A stretch of DNA of 64,000 nucleotides from Parasalinivibrio latis (GTDB lineage Bacteria; Pseudomonadota; Gammaproteobacteria; Enterobacterales; Vibrionaceae): positions 744,001 to 808,000 of the forward strand of contig NZ_CP098812.1 in assembly GCF_036825535.1 (NCBI RefSeq), read 5' to 3'. The notes beneath the pieces are model-generated. The model worked only from the letters and a program-made list of their open reading frames with translations, was not told where the DNA came from and ran no database searches. Position numbers and translations under genes: made by a program. This document shows positions 17,775-25,523 of the stretch, piece after piece; the first letter of the stretch is position 1, and each line of letters opens with the position of its first letter.

Positions 17775-19841
17775 ATGACAGAGCTTGCAGATTTCAACCT
17801 TCAATTAATTGCCGATGTACAAGGTGATGCCGATGCCTTAGGACTTGTAACGGTAGAGGCATTTTTTGAAAAAATTGGTGATTTATTAAGTGAGGCGGGC
17901 GAAATAGAAAGCGCCAATCGAGCTTTTCATGAAGGTTTATATTCACGCGGGCCTGCACAAATTGATGGGTATGGTGGAGACCCTAGGGAGAATGAGGGCA
18001 TATTGAGCCTGATACTGTGTGATTTTTCTCTAGATAGAGATATTCGCCCCTTACACAAAGAGCATATACAGCGTTTATCCCAAAAGCTTTTTAGGTTTTT
18101 AAAAGCAAGTCTTGATGATCAGTTCCGCGAGAAGCTTGAAGAAACTAGTCCTGGGTTTGGTGTGGCTGATTTAATCCATGCAACATGGAATAGTGTCGAA
18201 AAAGTGAAATTAATTATAGCGACGAATGGGGACTATCGAGCTAGAGCCGATGCTACTAGCTTTGACTTTATTGATGACAAGCCAATTACATTGAGTATTT
18301 GGGATATTAAGCGTCTTAAGCGCTTTATGGATCAAGGGCTTGTTAGAGCTGATTCGATTATTAATTTTAAAGACGATTTTGGTGGCGGAATTCCTATCTT
18401 GGAAGCGTCTGGTGGAAGTGATGCGCTGGAAAGCTATTTAGCGGTTATCCCGGGAAAACAGCTTGCTGAGATTTATGATAAATGGGGGCCGAGGTTACTT
18501 GAAGCTAATGTAAGAAGCTTTCTTCAAGTTCGAGGAAAAGTGAACAAAGGCATTCGGGATACTATTCGGGATGAGCCTCATATGTTTTTCTCGTATAACA
18601 ATGGATTAAGCGCTACTGCTGATAGTATTGAGATAGATAAGACAGACTCAGGCTATCAATTAGCTAGTGTAAATAATCTTCAAATAGTGAACGGTGGTCA
18701 AACTACTGCATCACTATATGCGGCTAGTAAGATGCTAAAAGAACAAATACAGCAAGTATTTGTGCAAATGAAATTAACTATAACACCGAAAGAATATTCT
18801 GAAGAGATTGTCCCAAGAATTTCTGAATATGCCAATAGTCAGAACAAGGTAAATGCGGCGGATTTCTTTGCTAATCATCCATTTCATATACGTATTGAGG
18901 AGTTGTCTCGGCGTGTTTTAGCTCCTTCAGGTGCAGATAGTTATCGAGAAACGAAGTGGTTTTATGAGCGAGCTAGAGGTCAATTCGCAGACGAAAGAAG
19001 CCGAAGAACTCAAACGGAGCGTAAGAAGTTCGATGCTGAATATCCTCGGGGCCAATTTTTTGTTAAGACAGATCTTGCGAAATATGAAAACACTTGGTCG
19101 TGCTTACCACATATTGTGAGTCTAGGCGCACAAAAGAATTTTTCAGAGTTTGCGAAAACAATAGGTAAAAAATGGGGAGCAAAGGGAACGGATTTTAATG
19201 AGATTTGGTTTAAAAGGTTGATAGCCAAAGCGATCATATTTAGAACAACAGAAAAGCTCGTATCAAATGCTGAGTGGTATGAAGGAGGTTATCGAGCCAA
19301 TATTGTCACTTATGCAATTGCAAAGCTTGTCAATGATACCAAGAGTTTGGGCATGGTCATAGATCTTGATCTCATCTGGAAAATGCAATCGATACCTGAG
19401 GATTTAAAAACATCTATTCTCTCCTCTGGTGAGCTGGCCCAAAAAGTTATAACCACTCCTCCTGAGGGTATTAAAAATTACAGTGAATGGGCAAAAAAAG
19501 CACTTTGTTGGCAAAGGCTTGCTGAGAGTAAATTGTTGCTGAGTGACGCTTTTAAGAGTGTCATCATATCTTCAGAGTTAGCGGATGAGAGTGTTAGGGA
19601 AGTAAAGGCTGATAATGCTTTAGAAAATTCACTCAATGTAGAGGTTGAGGTGTTTAGCTTAGGGGCTAACTTTTGGGGAGAGGCTAAAACTTGGGCTAAA
19701 GAACGTGGAATGCTGACCCCTAGAGAGAATAGCATTATTGAAATTTGTGCGGCTATCCCCAGAAAAATGCCATCGTCAAAACAATGTATAATTGCATTTG
19801 AAGCGCTTAAGAAGTTGCGGGCAGAAGGTTTTCATGCGTAA
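17775..19841 (+). CDS. AIPR family (abortive infection phage resistance) protein
   Basis: This 688-aa protein belongs to the AIPR family. Signature stretches are VRSFLQVRGKVNKGI at about 246-260, FFSYNNGLSATA at 271-282 and the hallmark IVNGGQTT at 304-311. The family was first noted in a lactococcal abortive-infection locus, and its biochemical activity is unsettled. It starts 2 bp after the PD-(D/E)XK gene and ends the operon; the remains of an IS256 element begin about 10 bp later, so the insertion sits just past the stop codon. It is presumably an effector or a DNA-targeting subunit. No membrane segment is visible. Confidence 0.85.
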   Translation: MTELADFNLQLIADVQGDADALGLVTVEAFFEKIGDLLSEAGEIESANRAFHEGLYSRGPAQIDGYGGDPRENEGILSLILCDFSLDRDIRPLHKEHIQRLSQKLFRFLKASLDDQFREKLEETSPGFGVADLIHATWNSVEKVKLIIATNGDYRARADATSFDFIDDKPITLSIWDIKRLKRFMDQGLVRADSIINFKDDFGGGIPILEASGGSDALESYLAVIPGKQLAEIYDKWGPRLLEANVRSFLQVRGKVNKGIRDTIRDEPHMFFSYNNGLSATADSIEIDKTDSGYQLASVNNLQIVNGGQTTASLYAASKMLKEQIQQVFVQMKLTITPKEYSEEIVPRISEYANSQNKVNAADFFANHPFHIRIEELSRRVLAPSGADSYRETKWFYERARGQFADERSRRTQTERKKFDAEYPRGQFFVKTDLAKYENTWSCLPHIVSLGAQKNFSEFAKTIGKKWGAKGTDFNEIWFKRLIAKAIIFRTTEKLVSNAEWYEGGYRANIVTYAIAKLVNDTKSLGMVIDLDLIWKMQSIPEDLKTSILSSGELAQKVITTPPEGIKNYSEWAKKALCWQRLAESKLLLSDAFKSVIISSELADESVREVKADNALENSLNVEVEVFSLGANFWGEAKTWAKERGMLTPRENSIIEICAAIPRKMPSSKQCIIAFEALKKLRAEGFHA

Positions 19842-19850
19842 CAGGTTTTC

Positions 19851-20431
19851 AAGAGACTGTCCTGAATTCTGTGTAATTGTTTAAGCTTCAGCCTTAAAGG
19901 CTAAGGATAGACAGCATGGACAAGAAAGCACTTGAAGCGTTTGCTCGTGAAGCTGCTAAATCCATCAAGTCCCAATCTGATCTTGAGGATTTCCGCAAAA
20001 TGTTAACCAAGGTGACCGTCGAAACTGCCCTAAATGCATAACTGGACGACCACCTTGGTTACGAAAAACATGCCCCAAAACCCAGCACTAACAGCCGCAA
20101 CGGCTATTCATCCAAAACTATTATCACCGATGACGGCGAGCTGCCGATCGATGTACCAAGGGACAGAGAGGCGTCGTTCGAACCTCAGCTCGTCCGCAAG
20201 CATCAAACTCGTTTCCAGTCGATGGATGACAAAATCCTCAGCCTCTATGCCAAAGGAGTGACTACTCGGGAAATCGTCGCCACCTTCAAAGAAATGTATG
20301 ACGCGGATGTCTCACCAACGCTGATTTCCAAGGTGACAGATGCGGTGCTTGAACAGATTATAGAGTGGCAATCTCGCCCTTTAGATACCGTGTATCCCAT
20401 CGTCTATCTTGATTGCATCGTCGTCAAAGTG
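19851..20431 (+). pseudogene. IS256-family (mutator-type) transposase remnant
   Basis: From an ATG at 19916 the sequence translates as an IS256-type transposase N-terminus (MDKKALEAFAREAAKSI), with an internal TAA stop at 20039-20041 where LDDHLGYEKH follows. It continues through the conserved DDKILSLYAKGVTTREIV and the first catalytic-domain stretch PIVYLDCIVVKV. It ends abruptly at about 20431, after about 172 of an expected 400 codons, where IS3-type sequence begins. The left end of the element is probably near 19851 (gagactgtcctgaattctgt), only about 10 bp after the AIPR stop. The 3' half is not found elsewhere in the window. Confidence 0.8.
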
Positions 20432-21590
20432 TCAACTTCCCCTATTCTGAGACAGTCTAAACTGGAGTTTTCTGCCTTTTAACTGCAGGAGAACACCATG
20501 AATAAGTCACGGTTCACCGAAATGCAGATCGTTGCCATCCTTAAAGAGGCCGATGCGGGCATGAAAGTCGATGATATCTGCCGCCAGCATGGCATCAGTA
20601 ATGCGACGTACTATAACTGGAAAGCCAAGTACGGAGGGCTGGAGGCCTCAGAGCTCAAGCGAATTAAAGAGCTTGAGGCTGAAAATGCCAAGCTCAAGAA
20701 AATGTACGCAGATGTCAGCCTGGAAAACCATGCAATGAAGGAGCTGTTCGCAAAAAAGGGCTGGTAGTCAACGACAAGCGGGATTGTACACACATCCTGA
20801 TTAACCGTTGGCCTGAGCGTGGTAAAAGCCTGTGGACTCGCTCAGTTAGGGCGTGCCAGTTTTTATCGAAAACCCAGGGACTGGCGGATAGCGGATGCCG
20901 ACTTCATTGATGCTATCAACGCGGTACTTAGCAAGTCCCCCCCGGCAGGCTTCTGGAAGTGTTATGGACGCATGCGATACCAGGGACTGAGCTTCAATCA
21001 CAAGCGGGTCTACCGGGTTTACTGCCGAATGGGTCTGAACCTAAAGCGGCGCCAAAAACGTGTTTTACCCAAGCGTGTAGCTAAGCCGTTGGAGGTAGTC
21101 ATGGAGCCTAATCACCAGTGGGCACTCGACTCCATGCATGACACGCTGTATTGCGGGAAGCGATTTCGCACCCTCAATGTCGAAGATGAAGCCACGCGGG
21201 AATGCCTGGCTATTGAAGTCGATACGTCACTCCCGGCTGGCCGGGTCGTGCGCACTCTGGAACACCTAAAAGAGGAACGAGGCTTGCCAAAACAACTCCG
21301 CGCCGATAATGGCTCGGAGCTTATCTCTGCACAACTGACCGACTGGTGCGAAACACATGACATTGAACTGGTTTATATCGAACCCGGTAAGCCTCAGCAA
21401 AACGGCTTTGTGGAACGCTTCAACGGTTCATTCCGTCGGGAGTTCCTGGATGCTTATTTGTTCGAGTCTCTTGAGCAAGTGCGAGACATGGCATGGATCT
21501 GGATGCTTGATTACAACGAAGAACGGACTCACGAAAGCTTAGGAAATATCTCGCCGGCTGAATACAGACGGAGACTGGAAACCTCTAGTT
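20430..21590 (+). mobile_element. IS3-family insertion element, damaged, inserted in the IS256 remnant
   Basis: The element carries orfA and orfB of the IS3 type. Its left end begins near 20430 (tgtcaacttcccc) within the IS256 transposase. No matching inverted repeat is found after orfB, whose usual C-terminus is cut at about 21590. The missing half of the IS256 gene is also absent on the right. A deletion after insertion therefore probably removed the right end of the IS3 element and the rest of the IS256 element. Boundaries are approximate. Confidence 0.7.
20498..20767 (+). CDS. IS3-family transposase OrfA
   Basis: This is an 89-aa helix-turn-helix protein: MNKSRFTEMQIVAILKEA, then ICRQHGISNATYYNWKAKYGG, followed by a leucine-rich coiled coil (ELEAENAKLKKMYADVSLE). 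It is typical in length for OrfA, which binds the inverted repeats. A GGAG ribosome-binding site precedes the ATG. An A6G slippery sequence (gcaaaaaaggg) sits just before the stop, where the family normally makes an OrfAB fusion by -1 frameshifting. Confidence 0.88.
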   Translation: MNKSRFTEMQIVAILKEADAGMKVDDICRQHGISNATYYNWKAKYGGLEASELKRIKELEAENAKLKKMYADVSLENHAMKELFAKKGW

Positions 21591-21706
21591 ATGCGTTGTC
21601 TTGTTTACTTGGAAGCCGAGTATTATCCCTTGGAAGGGATAATGCTCAGCTTGTCATCGCCTACCAACCACAAACTCCGCAAAATACAAAGGCATCACGA
21701 TATTGA
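20819..21706 (+). pseudogene. IS3-family transposase OrfB, probably inactive
   Basis: The integrase-like DDE domain is recognisable: QWALDSMHDTLY (first D), LRADNGSELIS (second D) and NGFVERFNGSFRREFLDAYLF (E). However, the -1 frame entered from the orfA slippery site encodes NDKRDCTHILINRWPER and then leaves the OrfB frame near 20818. A lost dinucleotide in a TGTGG run would explain this. OrfB would otherwise start only at GTG 20819, missing its usual N-terminus. The true C-terminus is also lost: after YRRRLETS the frame runs on into flanking DNA to 21706. Both defects suggest a dead element. Confidence 0.7.
21618..21647. repeat. 14-bp inverted repeat downstream of the AAA ATPase gene
   Basis: GAGTATTATCCCTT is followed after 2 nt by AAGGGATAATGCTC, an almost perfect inverted repeat (one T/G mismatch). 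It lies 7 bp beyond the stop of the minus-strand ATPase gene and could act as its transcription end or an RNA-stabilising hairpin. There is no clear T run on either strand. Confidence 0.5.
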
Positions 21707-22967
21707 CATGCTCTGTAGCCGGTGAACCCTGAGTGCCGGTCAGTTTGATGGTTTTAAGGGGCTGACACTTTTCAATGTAGGACTGCAACGATTTTGCCCT
21801 GGTGCGTTTACCGCTTTTTACTTCTACTGGCACAATATTTCCGGATTCGTCGGAGAGGATAAATTCGATCTCTGCTCTGGCATCATTCCAGGAATAGCTG
21901 GGCTCAATCCCTGCGGCAGCAAATTCTTGCTGCACAAAGTTTTCGGCCACATAGCCTTTGTATTCGTATCCCTGCTGTTTAATCTCTTTGTAACCTACCC
22001 CAAGCATATGGTTGAGAAGCCCGGTTTCAAACAGGAACAGCTTAACCAAGTTGTCTTTTTGGTATGCGGCAAGGGGAGAGCGTGGCAGCCCTTCGATGGG
22101 GTGGTTTTTCAATGCCAATCGGCACTTATGCAGCCAGGAAATAGCGCCCTCAAATTCGGTGTATCGGGACTTTTTCTCATGCACGCCTTTAAATTTGAAG
22201 CGTTTTACAGATTCATCCATAACAGAAGACAGCTGAGACGGGATGTTCCTGAATACTGACTCAATGACCTGTGCATTCACTTTACCAGAGTATTTACCAA
22301 AATCTCTGAGGTATCCCTCGACAAGATTGGCCTGGATTTCTGAGACGTTCTTCGTGCGATCAACAATGCTGTGCTCTGCCATAGTAAACCAGCATCCCAC
22401 GGCTTCCGGCATACCGCCAACAAAGTAATAATCGGTGAGCTTATCGAACAGCTTTGTATGAGCCGCTGATGAATTCATCTGGCTTTCAAAAGCCTTGATC
22501 AATGCCTGCTCTTCTGACGCCCACAGAAACTCCCTGAATGTAAGTGGGCGCAAATTATGTTGCTCAACTTTACCAACAGGGAAAGCGGTCAGCAGTCCGA
22601 TGTTGGAGCCGCTGGCAGCAACGTACATTTGCGGTGCTTTTTCAGCAAAATACTTAAGAGAGGTAACGGCGCGGGGACATTCACCAATCTCATCCAGGAT
22701 CAGCAAATCCGATTCAGGGGAGAAAACCTCACCGGAAAGCAGTTCTATGTTGGAAATAACATCTTCAGGGGAGAGGGAACCAGCAAAGGCTTCCGCCATC
22801 TCAGGTTTTTCCAGAAAATCGATGCGCAAAACGTTTGGAAAGTGTTGGCCTAAGAGCTCCTGAAGCAGGTACGTTTTTCCTGTTTGCCTTGCCCCGTCTA
22901 TGAGAAGAGGTTTTCGGGAGGGTTTATTCTTCCAGTCTAACAGTCTGTCTAATAAGGCCCTTCGCAC
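21654..22967 (-). CDS. AAA-type ATPase with C-terminal DUF4143 domain
   Basis: This 437-aa protein has Walker A GARQTGKT at 25-32 and Walker B LLILDEIGECP at about 88-98, followed by the ASGSNIGLL sensor region. The C-terminal half matches the DUF4143 type found in many orphan ATPases, with a nuclease-fold-like element: AEIEFILSDESG and then PVEVKSGKRTRAKSL, i.e. D/E...EVK. The family is widespread, often horizontally transferred, and of unknown physiological role. It stands alone between the IS remains and ssrA. Length is normal for the family. The terminal EVKSGK motif resembles a PD-(D/E)XK site, but activity is unproven. Confidence 0.85.
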   Translation of the reverse strand: MRRALLDRLLDWKNKPSRKPLLIDGARQTGKTYLLQELLGQHFPNVLRIDFLEKPEMAEAFAGSLSPEDVISNIELLSGEVFSPESDLLILDEIGECPRAVTSLKYFAEKAPQMYVAASGSNIGLLTAFPVGKVEQHNLRPLTFREFLWASEEQALIKAFESQMNSSAAHTKLFDKLTDYYFVGGMPEAVGCWFTMAEHSIVDRTKNVSEIQANLVEGYLRDFGKYSGKVNAQVIESVFRNIPSQLSSVMDESVKRFKFKGVHEKKSRYTEFEGAISWLHKCRLALKNHPIEGLPRSPLAAYQKDNLVKLFLFETGLLNHMLGVGYKEIKQQGYEYKGYVAENFVQQEFAAAGIEPSYSWNDARAEIEFILSDESGNIVPVEVKSGKRTRAKSLQSYIEKCQPLKTIKLTGTQGSPATEHVNIVMPLYFAEFVVGRR

Positions 22968-23146
22968 AGGCTCCTCCTTAAGGGAATCCGTTCATTGACA
23001 CTTTATCGTACACATTAATGTAATTCACCACACTTTTATGCGCATAAAAATGTGAGTTTCTACAATTTAACGCGCGAAAAAATGTAATCAGTGTGTAAGG
23101 ATAAACTGTGCGGTATGAAGAACGGATGTTGATAGTCACCAAATAT

Positions 23147-23181
23147 AAAAAAAGCCCGGACCTTTCGGCCCGGGCTTTTTC
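23147..23181 (-). terminator. ssrA terminator
   Basis: On the minus strand aaaaagcccgg-gccgaaagg-tccgggcttttttt forms a strong GC stem with a T run, starting 9 nt after the tmRNA 3' end. Confidence 0.9.
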
Positions 23182-23189
23182 CAATCGAT

Positions 23190-23558
23190 TGGTGGAGCTG
23201 GCGGGAGTTGAACCCGCGTCCAGAATCACTTCAAAAAGCGGCGCTACATGCTTAGTCTAGTCTTTAATTTCACCACCCAGCTGCGGACAGACACGCTACT
23301 GAATGGCTAACCTGAATTAGTTTTAACGCTTCAGCTCTCAGGTGAAAGCATCCACGCGATCCCGTTTGGGTTTGACCTTTCTGATTCCCCGTCCTACGGG
23401 CGGAGGCTAGGGAGAAAGGGCTCTGAGCAGGTTATTAAGCTGCTAGTGCGTAGTTTTCGTCGTTTGCGACTATTTTTTTGCGGCTTTTTTACGAGGCCAA
23501 CCGCACCTCGGCATGCTCCACTGATCTCTACAATCCTGTCGAATCCTAGATCAGCCCC
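23190..23558 (-). ncRNA. ssrA: Transfer-messenger RNA (tmRNA), tag ANDENYALAA
   Basis: tmRNA rescues stalled ribosomes with SmpB. The 5' end GGGGCTGATCTAGGATTCGA and the 3' end with the T arm GGTTCAACTCCCGCC and encoded CCA at 23192-23190 are typical. The tag reading frame (GCA resume codon, then ANDENYALAA and TAA) is at 23467-23435. Length is 369 nt. The 3' end of the gene points toward the accessory region (lower coordinates). smpB lies immediately upstream on the same strand. Confidence 0.97.
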
Positions 23559-23604
23559 GGAGTTAGGCGGCAGAGTCTAGCAGATTGTTCTGCGTAGTCA
23601 ATGC

Positions 23605-24087
23605 TTACCTGACATTATGCTTCATGATACGTGCCTTGTCACGCTGCCAGTCGCGGTCTTTGACGTCGGTACGCTTGTCATGAAGTTTCTTACCCTTGGC
23701 CAGTCCAATCTTGAGTTTGGCCCAGGAAGCTTTCCAGTAGAGTGACAGGGCAACAATGGTTTCACCGTCGCGGTTCACTCCACCGATAATTTTGTCCAGC
23801 TCACGGCGGTTTAACAACAGTTTGCGCACGCGGGTTGGGTCGGCAACAACATGGGTAGATGCTACGTTCAGCGGCTGAATGGTAAAGCCTGAAATGAAGG
23901 CTTCGCCGTTTCGCATGAACACGTAGCTCTCGCTGATGTTGGCCTTACCGGCACGCAGCGATTTCACTTCCCAGCCCTGCAGCTCCAGGCCGGCTTCAAA
24001 TTCTTCCTCGATAAAATACTCATGGCGCGCACGTTTGTTCTGCGCGATGGTATTGCTGCCAGGTTTGGATTTTTTGTTCTTAGCCAT
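23605..24087 (-). CDS. smpB: SsrA-binding protein SmpB
   Basis: SmpB binds tmRNA and places it in the stalled ribosome. The ATG at 24087 gives a 160-aa protein, the same length as in E. coli. It opens MAKNKKSK, has [26 protein letters not shown] as its core, and ends with the basic tail [19 protein letters not shown]. The frame is open further upstream to 24258 but that extension has no family similarity and overlaps the divergent ratA. A TATAAT hexamer lies only 9 nt before this ATG, so the mRNA may be nearly leaderless. ssrA follows 46 bp downstream. Confidence 0.95.
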   Translation of the reverse strand: MAKNKKSKPGSNTIAQNKRARHEYFIEEEFEAGLELQGWEVKSLRAGKANISESYVFMRNGEAFISGFTIQPLNVASTHVVADPTRVRKLLLNRRELDKIIGGVNRDGETIVALSLYWKASWAKLKIGLAKGKKLHDKRTDVKDRDWQRDKARIMKHNVR

Positions 24088-24193
24088 AGTGGGCGCATTA
24101 TACGTATTAGTGGGAAAGGCGGGAAAGGATTTTCGTTTTTTGTCTTCTGAAAAACGAGTGGTATCATTCCCGGATGTTGTTGTAGGAGTCAAT

Positions 24194-24628
24194 ATGCCAC
24201 ATATTACGCGGTCTGCTCTAGTGCCTTTTAGTGCTGAGAAAATGTTTAAGTTAGTCAATGATGTAGAGTCATACCCTCATTTCCTGCCCGGCTGTTCCGG
24301 TTCGAGGATTGTTGAGGTGACAGCTGAAACCATGACTGCGGCGGTGGATGTGGCCAAAGCCGGCATCCGAAAGACTTTTACAACGAAAAATCAGTTGTTT
24401 CATGGTGAACGCATCGAGATGCAGCTGGTTGAAGGGCCATTTCAGAAGCTGGCGGGAGCCTGGACTTTTACTGCCCTTGATGCCGATGCCTGCAAAATTG
24501 AGCTGAAACTGGACTTTGAGTTCACCAACGGCTTGGTAGAAATGGCATTTGGCAAAGTATTTAATGAATTGACCGGCAATATGGTGAAAGCATTCACCCA
24601 GCGGGCAAGAGACGTATATGGCTACTGA
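24194..24628 (+). CDS. ratA: Type II toxin-antitoxin RatA / START-domain coenzyme Q-binding-like protein
   Basis: This 144-aa polyketide-cyclase/START-fold protein belongs to the RatA (YfjG) family. In E. coli, RatA has been reported to block 70S formation; a role resembling the COQ10 quinone-binding protein is also proposed. The sequence begins [18 protein letters not shown] and keeps [19 protein letters not shown] and the helix [19 protein letters not shown]. The start at 24194 has an AGGAG ribosome-binding site; the longer open frame from 23936 overlaps smpB and is rejected. It overlaps rnfH by 11 nt. Confidence 0.93.
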   Translation: MPHITRSALVPFSAEKMFKLVNDVESYPHFLPGCSGSRIVEVTAETMTAAVDVAKAGIRKTFTTKNQLFHGERIEMQLVEGPFQKLAGAWTFTALDADACKIELKLDFEFTNGLVEMAFGKVFNELTGNMVKAFTQRARDVYGY

Positions 24629-24977
24629 GTCTTTACTTCGTCATATCGAAGTAGTTTATGCGCTGCCAAAAGAGCAGCGGGTGTTTCGTCTGACAGTGGC
24701 AGCCGGTACAACGGTACAGGCCTGTATCGACCAATCCGGTATTCTGGAGGCTTACCCGGCTATTGACCTGAAGGTTAACAAAGTGGGTGTTTACAGCCGC
24801 CTTGCAAAATTGGACAGCGAAGTGCGCGACGGGGACCGGATTGAAATCTACCGCCCTCTGGTTGCAGATCCGAAAGAAATCCGCCGCCGACGTGCAGAAA
24901 AGGCAAAGATGGATGGCAAGGCCGACCCGGTAACCGGGGGCAAAACCAACCCGCTTCGGCGGGAAGAAGAACAGTAA
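24618..24977 (+). CDS. rnfH: RnfH family ubiquitin-like protein
   Basis: This 119-aa member of the RnfH (UPF0125) beta-grasp family has the usual start HIEVVYALPKEQRVFRLTV, then GILEAYPAIDLKVNKVGVYSRL and VRDGDRIEIYRPLVADPKEIRRRRAEKAK. It is translationally coupled to ratA by an 11-nt overlap, the standard arrangement in gammaproteobacteria. The C-terminal 25 residues are polar and probably disordered. The exact role is not established in this group, despite the name from the Rnf complex. Confidence 0.92.
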   Translation: MATESLLRHIEVVYALPKEQRVFRLTVAAGTTVQACIDQSGILEAYPAIDLKVNKVGVYSRLAKLDSEVRDGDRIEIYRPLVADPKEIRRRRAEKAKMDGKADPVTGGKTNPLRREEEQ

Positions 24978-24994
24978 ACCTGTAAAAATTGCTG

Positions 24995-25031
24995 AAACAA
25001 AACCGGGAGCCTTGGGCTCCCGGTTTTGTTT
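24995..25031. terminator. Bidirectional terminator between rnfH and bamE
   Basis: AAACAAAACCGGGAGC pairs with its complement GCTCCCGGTTTTGTTT across a short loop. T runs on both sides serve the convergent rnfH and bamE genes. Confidence 0.9.
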
Positions 25032-25033
25032 GA

Positions 25034-25390
25034 TTACTGCAGCATCTCGGCGAACTGCTCGCCCGGCTTGAAATCACCTTCGAGCAGGGCCAGCTTGCCG
25101 CTTTCACTGAAGCGGACAACCAGTTTTTTCTCAATGGCAGCGTCATGCCCCGGCTTGTGCCAGTAAACATAGTACCAAGTGTTCGGATAGCCGTTTTCAA
25201 TGAGCATAGGGGTACCAAGGATGTACTGGACCTGTTCTTTGCTCATGCCCAGGCGAAGCTGGTTTATGTCTTTTTGTTCCAGATAGTTGCCCTGGTTGAT
25301 ATCAATGCGATATACCAGACGGTCAAGCACTGAGCAGCCACTTAACACGCCAAGTGCCAAAGCGACAGCAGCAAACTTCTTCCAACCCAT
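25034..25390 (-). CDS. bamE: Outer membrane protein assembly factor BamE
   Basis: BamE is a lipoprotein of the BAM complex that inserts beta-barrel proteins in the outer membrane. The start at 25390 gives 118 aa: a signal peptide MGWKKFAAVALALGVLSGC with a lipobox LSGC (lipidated Cys19), then the family core QKDINQLRLGMSKEQVQYILGTPML and PNTWYYVYWHK. The open frame extends to 25705, but that part overlaps recN and lacks similarity. It is downstream of recN on the same strand, as in many gammaproteobacteria. Confidence 0.94.
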   Translation of the reverse strand: MGWKKFAAVALALGVLSGCSVLDRLVYRIDINQGNYLEQKDINQLRLGMSKEQVQYILGTPMLIENGYPNTWYYVYWHKPGHDAAIEKKLVVRFSESGKLALLEGDFKPGEQFAEMLQ

Positions 25391-25523
25391 GCTTGTGATA
25401 TTCCTTACTAAAGTTGCTGCCGATAATAAACAAGAGTGCAGGCAAAGTAAAAAGGCAGCATACGTAGATATGACAAGGGCAGCAGGGATGAGTTCCCTGC
25501 TGCCCTTACAGTGTGGGTGGGTA

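Noticed and set aside
21590..21650. Integron attC-like site (agttatgcgttgtc) next to the IS3 end
   Set aside because: Only a short core-like stretch is seen; the paired site and the rest of an attC fold are absent.
22978..23229. An 83-aa open frame on the minus strand over the ssrA 3' end and terminator
   Set aside because: It overlaps a clear tmRNA and its terminator.
23936..24258. N-terminal extensions of SmpB and RatA
   Set aside because: The two extended frames overlap each other on opposite strands, and the shorter starts give standard family lengths.
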